Origin: Actinomycetota bacterium
GTDB lineage: Bacteria > Actinomycetota > Actinomycetes > Nanopelagicales > Nanopelagicaceae
Assembly (NCBI GenBank): GCA_009702245.1
Contig: WLIL01000004.1
Location: 1-32,853, forward strand
DNA: 32,853 bases
Direction: 5' to 3'
Shown: positions 8,699 to 16,415 of the stretch, in pieces
Layout: each line of letters starts with the position of its first letter
Numbering within the stretch: position 1 is the stretch's first letter
Notes under the pieces: generated by a model
Told to the model about the DNA's origin: nothing
Databases searched by the model: none
The model's input: the letters and a program-made list of their open reading frames with translations, nothing else
Position numbers and translations under genes: made by a program

Positions 8699-10087
8699 TT
8701 AAAACACCTTCAGTGCGCTCACTACTTTGGTGAGTGAATCTTTTGCATCACCAAAGAGCAGAGTCGTACGAGGGTCGTAGAGAAGTTCGTTCTCGATGCC
8801 AGCAAAACCTGGACGCATCGAACGCTTGAGGAAGATGACGTTCGTTGCTTGATCAACGTCAAGGATGGGCATGCCGTAGATGGGGCAACCAGGCGTGGTC
8901 TTTGCTGCCGGATTCACCACATCGTTAGCGCCAACTACGAGGGCGACGTCGGTCTGGGAGAACGTCGGGTTCACTTCTTCCATCTCCTTGAGTTGCTCGT
9001 AAGGCACGTTGGCCTCGGCAAGGAGAACGTTCATATGCCCTGGCATTCTCCCCGCAACCGGGTGAATACCGTAGGCAACTTCCACGCCCTTAGCGGTGAG
9101 CAAATCTGCCAGCTCCCGCACGGTGTGCTGGGCCTGGGCCACCGCAAGGCCAAAGCCCGGCACGATGACTACGCGGCGAGCATATGCGAGCAGGATGGCG
9201 ACGTCGTCGGGGGAGCCAGACTTCACGGGGCGAGCATCTGCAGCGCTGAGGGCCGCCTGAGGCGTTGCAGTGAAGGCTCCAAAGAGGATGCCAAGGATGG
9301 GGCGACCCATCGCAGATGCCATGAGGCGAGTGAGGATAGTTCCGCTGGCGCCGACCAATGTTCCAGCGACCAGGAGGAGGGTGGAGTCAAGTACGTAGCC
9401 GGTAGCTGCCACCGTGAGGCCGGTAAAGGCATTAAGGAGAGAGATCACGATCGGCACATCTGCACCGCCTACGGGAAGCACGAAGAGGATGCCGAAAGCC
9501 AGGGATAAAACCGTGAGAACTAAGAGCGAAGTTGAACCCTTATCGACGCCCACCCAACCAGCTGCTCCGAGTACTGCCAACAAAACGAGCGCAATAACGG
9601 CGCGACCACCAGGGAAGACCACTGGACGTGTCGTCATGAGTTCTTGGAGCTTTAAGAAGGTGAGTATTGAGCCAGTGAATGAGATGCAACCGACGAGAAC
9701 AGTGAAAACTGTTGCGCCCACTTCGCCGCCCGACGCTTGATCTCCGAGGTGCAAGTATTCGACGATGGCTACGAGAGCAGCTGCGCCACCACCCACACCG
9801 TTAAAGAGTGCAACAAGTTGTGGCATCGCAGTCATTTGAACTTTGCGAGCAGCTGGTACGCCAACGATAACGCCTACAACAATGGCGATCAGGATGAGCG
9901 GAAGATTCTTTAGCCCACCTTCCGCAGGATCGTTATAGAAGAAGACCACCACTGTTGCGATGGTGGCACCAATGGCACCGATGATATTTCCACGACGTGC
10001 ACCCTTAGGTGAGGAGAGACCCTTGAGGGCGAGAATAAAGCATACGGCGGCGATAAGGCCGATGAGCGAATAGAGATTGTTATTCAT
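8699..10087 (-). CDS. pntB: NAD(P) transhydrogenase subunit beta
   Basis: Membrane domain plus 'VVIVPGFGLAVAQAQHTVRELADLL...YGIHPVAGRMPGHMNVLLAEANVPY' dIII NADP-binding signature. Confidence 0.97.
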   Translation of the reverse strand: MNNNLYSLIGLIAAVCFILALKGLSSPKGARRGNIIGAIGATIATVVVFFYNDPAEGGLKNLPLILIAIVVGVIVGVPAARKVQMTAMPQLVALFNGVGGGAAALVAIVEYLHLGDQASGGEVGATVFTVLVGCISFTGSILTFLKLQELMTTRPVVFPGGRAVIALVLLAVLGAAGWVGVDKGSTSLLVLTVLSLAFGILFVLPVGGADVPIVISLLNAFTGLTVAATGYVLDSTLLLVAGTLVGASGTILTRLMASAMGRPILGILFGAFTATPQAALSAADARPVKSGSPDDVAILLAYARRVVIVPGFGLAVAQAQHTVRELADLLTAKGVEVAYGIHPVAGRMPGHMNVLLAEANVPYEQLKEMEEVNPTFSQTDVALVVGANDVVNPAAKTTPGCPIYGMPILDVDQATNVIFLKRSMRPGFAGIENELLYDPRTTLLFGDAKDSLTKVVSALKVF

Positions 10088-10389
10088 TACTTTGCCTCCT
10101 TCGCTGCTGGCTTTTTATTACCTTTAAACATTTCTAACATGCGATCGGTCACCACGAAGCCGCCGACCATATTGATGGTGGCTAGCACGACGGCGATGAG
10201 GGAAAGCGTGAGTGGAAACGCGGAGTCGCTATGTCCCGCGACAATGATGGCGCCGACGAGAATGACGCCGTGAATTGCGTTAGCACCACTCATGAGCGGT
10301 GTGTGCAATGTGGTGGAAACTTTGGAGACCACTTCGAATCCAACGAAGACTGCTAGGACGAAGATCGAAAGGAGTGCGATGACGCTCAT
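10087..10389 (-). CDS. pntAB: NAD(P) transhydrogenase subunit alpha, membrane part (alpha-2)
   Basis: Three TM helices; 'TPLMSGANAIHGVILVGAI' signature. Confidence 0.95.
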   Translation of the reverse strand: MSVIALLSIFVLAVFVGFEVVSKVSTTLHTPLMSGANAIHGVILVGAIIVAGHSDSAFPLTLSLIAVVLATINMVGGFVVTDRMLEMFKGNKKPAAKEAK

Positions 10390-11513
10390 GCTTGGCCTCC
10401 TGCAGCCGGTGGCTTAGGTAATCGTTGGGTTCCGTTATGTGTTGCGGCTGATGCGTCAACAATTTCGTCTTCAAAATCAGGCGTGACCACGCCTTCCTTT
10501 GTCATGAGGAGCAAGAGATTGACGATGTTTCGGGAGAGGAGTTGGCTGGCGTGATACGGGAGTTGGCTGGGTACATCTTTGCCACCCCAGATCGTGACGC
10601 CGGCGGGTGTCTTAATGGTTTCCCCGGCCACTGAACCTTCGACATTGCCACCACTTTCAGAGGCGAGATCGACGATGACTGACCCTTCCTTCATGCCGGT
10701 CATCATCTCTTTAGTAATCAGTCGAGGAGCCGTACGACCGGGAACAGCAGCAGTGGTGATCACTACATCGGCAGCTGCAATATGAGGAGCGAGAAGATCG
10801 CGTTGGCGCTGGGCGCGGGCTTCATCCATTTCGCGTGCATAACCACCGGCGCCTTCGAGTGCTTCCAATTCCAATTCGATGAAGGTGGCGCCCATTGAGC
10901 GCACTTCATCTGCAGATGAGGAGCGCACGTCGTAGGCCGAAACGACACCGCCAAGCCTGCGGGCGGTCGCGATGGCTTGCAAACCAGCGACACCGGCACC
11001 GAGTACGAGCACTTGAGCGGGAGTGACGGTGCCCGCGGCGGTCATCAGAAGCGGAAAAAAGCGCGGTGATAATTCTGCGCCGACGAGTGCGCACCGATAT
11101 CCAGCGCAGAGGGCTTGCGACGTCAGCGCGTCCATTGATTGCGCACGCGAGATACGAGGGATCGCTTCAAGTGAGAAGGAAGTTGCCTTAGCCGCCACTG
11201 ATGCCGCGATGCTCTCGGTTGCCGAATGAATAGGCAAGAAAGAAATCGTGATGGTGCCTGGTCGCAGCTGACCGAATTGTTCGTTTGTTATCGGCACGAC
11301 GCTGGCTACTACATCGCCCTCGGCGAAAGCTGCAGTAGGGGAGATCGTGGCACCAGCAGTGCGGTAGAGCTCATCACCGAAACCGGCAGATGTGCCTGCG
11401 CCGCTTTCGATGGTGACATCTAAGCCGTTTTGCTTGAGACGACCAATAACATCTGGGGTGATGGCGACCCGGCGCTCGCCCGTACGGGACTCTTTTGGTA
11501 CAAAAATTCTCAT
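10386..11513 (-). CDS. pntAA: NAD(P) transhydrogenase subunit alpha, NAD-binding part (alpha-1)
   Basis: 'MRIFVPKESRTGERRVAITPDVIGRLKQNGLDVTIESGAG', 'VLVLGAGVAGLQAIATARRLGGVVSAYDVR'; overlaps the next gene by 4 bp. Confidence 0.96.
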   Translation of the reverse strand: MRIFVPKESRTGERRVAITPDVIGRLKQNGLDVTIESGAGTSAGFGDELYRTAGATISPTAAFAEGDVVASVVPITNEQFGQLRPGTITISFLPIHSATESIAASVAAKATSFSLEAIPRISRAQSMDALTSQALCAGYRCALVGAELSPRFFPLLMTAAGTVTPAQVLVLGAGVAGLQAIATARRLGGVVSAYDVRSSSADEVRSMGATFIELELEALEGAGGYAREMDEARAQRQRDLLAPHIAAADVVITTAAVPGRTAPRLITKEMMTGMKEGSVIVDLASESGGNVEGSVAGETIKTPAGVTIWGGKDVPSQLPYHASQLLSRNIVNLLLLMTKEGVVTPDFEDEIVDASAATHNGTQRLPKPPAAGGQA

Positions 11514-11604
11514 GTTCAGACGCTACTTCCAAATAGGCATTTGAGAGGTAAGTCTAGAGGTGATCTTCGCCCTACGCAGAGCGAATTTTAGGCGAATAGA
11601 AGAA

Positions 11605-12450
11605 TTATGAGGTGATGTCTTTCCGGGCAAACTTGGCGGTCGCGGCTCCGACACAGAGCGCGAAGGCGATGAGCGAGTAGGACGCTCCGCGCACCATAGC
11701 GCTCCAGTCGATCTCTGTAGCCAAGGCATCAAGCCATGCATAGGCGTAATGGGTAGGAAGCCAATTGCGCAGTGACCCGAGTGCGCTAATAGCGTTAAGA
11801 ATATTACTTATGATAACTATGCCTACTGCCGCCCCCACTGCGCCGAGGGGAGCATCGGTCGTTACGCTCATAAGAAAAGCTAGACCTGCGCAGAAGAGTA
11901 GCGAGAGCGCCAGAAATGCGGTCATAATCGCGATGCGTTGGATTCCGACGCCTTGCGAAAACGTGGCACCGAGTGGAGTTTGCAGGCCACCAAAGCCAAA
12001 AGTAATTCCGCCGATGATGTAAGAAGCGATAGGCAATAAAAGAACAGCGCCACCGGAAAGCGTAAGACCCACGAATAGTTTCTGGCGAAGTAAACGCGCC
12101 CGCGGAACTGGCGAGGCGAGCAAGTAACGAAGTGTGGACCAGGATGCTTCACTGGCTACCGTATCTCCACAGAAAATTGCTACAACGGTAATCAAAACAA
12201 ATCCGGTAGCGAAGTAGAACATCGTTGCAGTGAAGTTCGCCGCGCTATGAGTTGCCAGACCGATCAGATCGAGTCCGCCGCCGCCGAATTCATCGCCACC
12301 ACCGTCGCTCGACGGACCGAACTTCACAGCTCCCGCCACAATAAGAGGCAATGCGACGATAAATAGGTAGGCGATCAACGTGCGTTTGCGCCTAACCTGA
12401 CGAATAAGTTCCACCCGGAAGGGAAGCGTGTGAGCCGCTTGATAACTCAT
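11605..12450 (-). CDS. ABC transporter permease (ABC-2 type)
   Basis: Six or so TM segments; start codon shares a base with the stop codon of the upstream hydrolase-ABC fusion gene (TAATG-type junction). Confidence 0.85.
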   Translation of the reverse strand: MSYQAAHTLPFRVELIRQVRRKRTLIAYLFIVALPLIVAGAVKFGPSSDGGGDEFGGGGLDLIGLATHSAANFTATMFYFATGFVLITVVAIFCGDTVASEASWSTLRYLLASPVPRARLLRQKLFVGLTLSGGAVLLLPIASYIIGGITFGFGGLQTPLGATFSQGVGIQRIAIMTAFLALSLLFCAGLAFLMSVTTDAPLGAVGAAVGIVIISNILNAISALGSLRNWLPTHYAYAWLDALATEIDWSAMVRGASYSLIAFALCVGAATAKFARKDITS

Positions 12451-14933
12451 TAGATTCCAATCTCCGTATCTTCGCCGACTAGATCCATAAATATCTCTTC
12501 CAGATGCTGTGCTCTTTTGCCATTTCGGTTGAGAATCTCATCGATGGTTCCTGATGCAATCAATAGACCCCTATGCATCACAACTACATGAGAGCAGGTC
12601 TGTTCGACTTCAGAGAGTAAGTGTGATGAAACAATGACGGTACGGCCGCTCTCCGCATAATTCTTGAGGATAGAACGCATCGCTTTGATTTGTGTGGGGT
12701 CAAGCCCATTCGTGGGCTCATCGAGTACGAGCAACTCTGGTTTACCGAGCATTGCTTGTGCGATTGCTAGCCGTTGGCGCATGCCTTGGCTATAAGTACG
12801 CACCTTTTTATTGACTGCAGTGCCTAAGCCGGATATTTCAAGCGCATCAGCGATTTCTGGGTCGTCGCTGCGACCAGTCGATCGCCAGTAGAGGTCGAGG
12901 TTTTCACTTCCAGTGAGATGAGGAAGAAATCCAGGCCCTTCAACAAAACTTCCGAGCCCAGAAAGGGCGCGCGATCCGGGGAAGACTGGTACTCCAGAAA
13001 TCTCGATCTCACCCGAAGTCGGGAAGATCAATCCCATCAACATGCGCAAGGTGGTGGTCTTTCCCGCACCGTTTGGTCCCAGCAGACCGACTACTTGTCC
13101 ATGTTCTACCGTGAAGGAGAGATCCGTGACTGCTTTATACCCATCGTCGTACTGCTTATTAAGAGCTCGCACAGAGACTAAGGGCGCATCGCTTTGGGGC
13201 TCTTTCATTGCAGGATGGCGAGGGCGCCTGATGAATACCCAGAGAAGTGAAAGACCGAAAGCCCCAACCGCAATCAACGGCCACAGGTATAGCGGAGTAT
13301 TACTTGGTGCATTCTTAAGCGTCATGGTTGAAACAAAGAGCGGTGATAGTGGGGTGATCGAATAAACCCGACCGTCTTGTGGCATTGCGTATCCAAGATC
13401 CGTAGTGGAAACAGCCAGTGCAATGCGATCTCCCGGAGTCGCGTTTGTGACTATTGCCGGCAGCTCTACATCTATATCAATTCCGTTGGCGGGAATGCCT
13501 AGAAGTCGCACGGGCGCAACAAGGCCATTTGGTTGAGTGGTGCGCCCGCTCTCACTCTTTACGATCAAGGAGAAGAAGAGGGTGGCATCTCCCGTTGTAC
13601 TGGCCACGCGTACTTTTACACTCGAAGCACCAATGATGGGGAGTTGCGCGGTGAGCGGTGCAGATTCGAAGAACGCGCTTTGGCCAGGGAGGAAGGCGCC
13701 GAGTCCGCCCGCCAGACTCAATGCGCTACCGAATCCGGGGAGTGCTGACACGGCTGATGGCGCAGCGCCGGCAGGTGCGAGGAGGACTTTGCTTTTGCTA
13801 GTAATGGCAAGGGCTACGGAAGTGGTGGCGAGGGGGAGCGAAGTTCCTATTTGTACTCGTGCTTCAGGGGCGGAATCTTGCGAGGAGATTGCGGCGGCAC
13901 TCTGGGTTAATTGAAAAGTGGGAAATGAGTGTGCTTTTTTGGCGAGGTAAATATCAAACCAATTCGCCACCTGTCCTTGCAGGCGCTTACTTTCATCTTG
14001 TCCACCGTCGTGTCCGCCGCTATGCCAAATCATTGCTAGTGGTGTTGCAGGATGTGCGTCGCGGATTGATTTCGCAGTTCGTGTGCTCTCTGTGAGAGGA
14101 AAGAGCGAATCGGCTTCGCCTTGCATAAGCAGTGTGGGTGCCACAATGTCTTGTGCGTAGGTAGTTGGTGAAACCGCCTTCATGAGCGTAGTGATTGCTG
14201 GGCTCGGAGCGTTTTGGGCAACGCTCATTTGATACGCGGCACACCACTCGGGTGCGAATCGGCCGCAGAGAAGAGTCTGTGGGGTAGGCGTTGTTGTAGC
14301 ACTCCTCATGCCTAACGATCCAATGGAAAAGAATGTTCCAGTCCAGACGCGTTTAAAGGGACCAGGTTCAGCAATGCCTAGTGCACTTTGTGGAAAGAGT
14401 GCGCCTTCAAGGTTATTCCAGGTGATATCTGCGGCGATCGCATCGATGCGCTGATCTCGCGCGCCTGCAAGTAATGAGATGGCGCCACCATATGATCGGC
14501 CAGTGATTCCCACGCGGGGGTCATTTTTCTTATCCTGAATTACTTCTTTACGATTACCCAGATAGTCGATGAGTTTTGCGACATCCACCACTTCGCGATC
14601 TGGTGAGTTCATAGAAATTGATCCGGTGGAATTCCCAAATCCGCGAGCACTCCATGCCAAGACCACAAATCCGCGCGCCTGCAGCGCTTTTGCTTCCTCG
14701 GTTACTGAATCTTTGCTGCCCCCAAATCCGTGTGCCAGTAGAACTGCGGGCGCGGGAGAGTTGGCCGGAAGATAAATCTCCCCGTCGATTTTGATCGGGG
14801 TTGCATCGCTCGATGAAGTAGGGCCGCCGGATACGGTGATTGAACTCGTAGATGTAGCGGCGAGTGCAAGCGGTGCGCCAAACGGTGCGACGGCAAGGAT
14901 GAGCGCGGTAAGAAGGATTAAACGTGTGCGCAT
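12450..14933 (-). CDS. Fusion protein: secreted alpha/beta hydrolase (CocE/X-Pro dipeptidyl-peptidase-like) + TM helix + ABC transporter ATP-binding domain
   Basis: ORF 12450..15026; preferred start MRTRLILLTALILAVAPFGAPLALAA at 14933 (signal peptide). Hydrolase: 'GRSYGG' nucleophile elbow, 'MQGEADSLFP', 'HSGGHDGG'. TM 'LYLWPLIAVGAFGLSLLWVFIRRPRH' about 13230-13305. NBD: GPNGAGKTT, YSQGMRQRLAIAQAM, LLVLDEPTNGLD. Confidence 0.93.
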   Translation of the reverse strand: MRTRLILLTALILAVAPFGAPLALAATSTSSITVSGGPTSSSDATPIKIDGEIYLPANSPAPAVLLAHGFGGSKDSVTEEAKALQARGFVVLAWSARGFGNSTGSISMNSPDREVVDVAKLIDYLGNRKEVIQDKKNDPRVGITGRSYGGAISLLAGARDQRIDAIAADITWNNLEGALFPQSALGIAEPGPFKRVWTGTFFSIGSLGMRSATTTPTPQTLLCGRFAPEWCAAYQMSVAQNAPSPAITTLMKAVSPTTYAQDIVAPTLLMQGEADSLFPLTESTRTAKSIRDAHPATPLAMIWHSGGHDGGQDESKRLQGQVANWFDIYLAKKAHSFPTFQLTQSAAAISSQDSAPEARVQIGTSLPLATTSVALAITSKSKVLLAPAGAAPSAVSALPGFGSALSLAGGLGAFLPGQSAFFESAPLTAQLPIIGASSVKVRVASTTGDATLFFSLIVKSESGRTTQPNGLVAPVRLLGIPANGIDIDVELPAIVTNATPGDRIALAVSTTDLGYAMPQDGRVYSITPLSPLFVSTMTLKNAPSNTPLYLWPLIAVGAFGLSLLWVFIRRPRHPAMKEPQSDAPLVSVRALNKQYDDGYKAVTDLSFTVEHGQVVGLLGPNGAGKTTTLRMLMGLIFPTSGEIEISGVPVFPGSRALSGLGSFVEGPGFLPHLTGSENLDLYWRSTGRSDDPEIADALEISGLGTAVNKKVRTYSQGMRQRLAIAQAMLGKPELLVLDEPTNGLDPTQIKAMRSILKNYAESGRTVIVSSHLLSEVEQTCSHVVVMHRGLLIASGTIDEILNRNGKRAQHLEEIFMDLVGEDTEIGI

Positions 14934-14938
14934 GGTGA

Positions 14939-15883
14939 TTACGCTAGCCGCCCCTTGATGTCTCCGCGAATTAAGTGAAAGAGGGCAGATTGAATGGTGG
15001 TGCGGCGATGGTAGGCCTCGCGCCATACGACCGATCGCGGACCGTCGATCACGCCGGCGCTTACTTCTTCCCCACGATGTGCCGGGAGGCAGTGCATGAA
15101 AATACCATCGGATGATGCGCTTGCCATGAGTGCATCAGTGACTGCGAATTCACCAAGAGCGGTAAATTTTTCAGCACGATCCGCCTCGGAATCTCCCATC
15201 GACATCCATACGTCGGTGTAGATAACGCTCGCATCGCGGCAAGCACTCTTCACATCGTGTGTGACTTCGATGGTGCCTCCGGTGGTGCGAGCCAATTCTT
15301 CAGTGCGGGCGACGACGGAGGCATTAGGCGCCCACTTACCGGAGGGGGTGGCCACCACAACGTGCGCGCCAAGTACCGCACCCATTTCGAGCCAGGTGTG
15401 TGCCATGTTGTTTCCATCGCCGACGTAGGTGAATTTACGATTACTGAAATCATTTCCAAAATTCTCTCGGATGGTTAACCAATCGGCGAGCGCCTGAGTG
15501 GGATGGTCATCATCGGTGAGTGCATTGATCACTGGAATTGAGGCGTTGCTAGCTAATTCCTCTACATCGCTCTGAGCAAAAGTGCGAATGATCATCGCTT
15601 TCGCATAGCCACTGATGATGCGCGCGGTGTCTGCAATGGTTTCCCCACGACCGAGTTGAAGTTCATCGGCGCGTACAAATATTGGTGTTCCGCCCAGATG
15701 TGCCACGGCAGTCTCGGATGCAAGACGTGTACGAGTAGAGGGTTTAGTCATATGGATGACAACCGTCTCGCCAGCGATGAAGGAGCGCTCTGCAAGAGGT
15801 GTTTTAGCAAAGCGGGTCGCGGTATCGAGGAGTAACTCCACGTCTTCGCGCAATAAATGATCGGTACGAATGAGATCCTTCAT
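14939..15883 (-). CDS. argF: Ornithine carbamoyltransferase
   Basis: 'KPSTRTR' carbamoyl-phosphate motif and 'HCLPAHRGEEV' ornithine-binding motif. Confidence 0.95.
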   Translation of the reverse strand: MKDLIRTDHLLREDVELLLDTATRFAKTPLAERSFIAGETVVIHMTKPSTRTRLASETAVAHLGGTPIFVRADELQLGRGETIADTARIISGYAKAMIIRTFAQSDVEELASNASIPVINALTDDDHPTQALADWLTIRENFGNDFSNRKFTYVGDGNNMAHTWLEMGAVLGAHVVVATPSGKWAPNASVVARTEELARTTGGTIEVTHDVKSACRDASVIYTDVWMSMGDSEADRAEKFTALGEFAVTDALMASASSDGIFMHCLPAHRGEEVSAGVIDGPRSVVWREAYHRRTTIQSALFHLIRGDIKGRLA

Positions 15884-15995
15884 TTCCCCTCCTTGCCTCT
15901 ATGGGTTCGCGAATATCTGTAAGGGTCAAGGGTACGGCCCCCTATTGGCTATCCGTAAATCGCATAAATGCGTCCCGGCTGGATACTCTTTACTC

Positions 15996-16256
15996 ATGGC
16001 TTGGTTTAAGCGTGATGAAGGCACCCTCCTCGAGCAGGTCCCTCAGCTCTCCCATGGGGATGGCGACCACGAGCGCTTCTCCCATTACGTGCGAAAAGAG
16101 AAGATTCTGGAATCTGCCCTCAGTGGCGATCCGGTGAAGGCGCTCTGCGGGAAGATCTGGGTGCCTACCCGTGATCCCGAGAAGTTTCCGGTCTGCCCCA
16201 CGTGCAAAGAGATCCACGCGAACATGAAGCCGGGGCCTGAAGGGCCAAGTCAATAA
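15996..16256 (+). CDS. DUF3039-family small actinobacterial protein
   Basis: MAWFKRDEGTLLEQVPQLSHGDGDHERFSHYVRKEKILESALSGDPVKALCGKIWVPTRDPEKFPVCPTCKEIH; ATG at 15996 within ORF 15870..16256. Confidence 0.88.
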   Translation: MAWFKRDEGTLLEQVPQLSHGDGDHERFSHYVRKEKILESALSGDPVKALCGKIWVPTRDPEKFPVCPTCKEIHANMKPGPEGPSQ

Positions 16257-16288
16257 CTCTGCCCGAAAGAGCCAAGTCAATAACTCTG
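16244..16288. repeat. 27-bp-period tandem duplication spanning the stop codon (gccaagtcaataactctg twice)
   Basis: Exact 18-bp copies at 16244-16261 and 16271-16288; the first contains the TAA of the DUF3039 CDS. Partial similarity extends upstream to about 16234. Confidence 0.93.
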
Positions 16289-16415
16289 GGGTAATTACTT
16301 CTCTGGCTCGCTGAGTGCTGTGTAAGCGAAGGCTGTGAGCGTGGCAGAAAACACTGACGATGCTCTGCTGTGAAACACAGAAAAAGGCAAAGATCACCCG
16401 GTAACCTCGCCTGAT

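Noticed and set aside
8849-9508. 219-aa plus-strand ORF
   Set aside because: Antisense to pntB, which has unmistakable homology motifs; His/Cys-rich low-quality translation.
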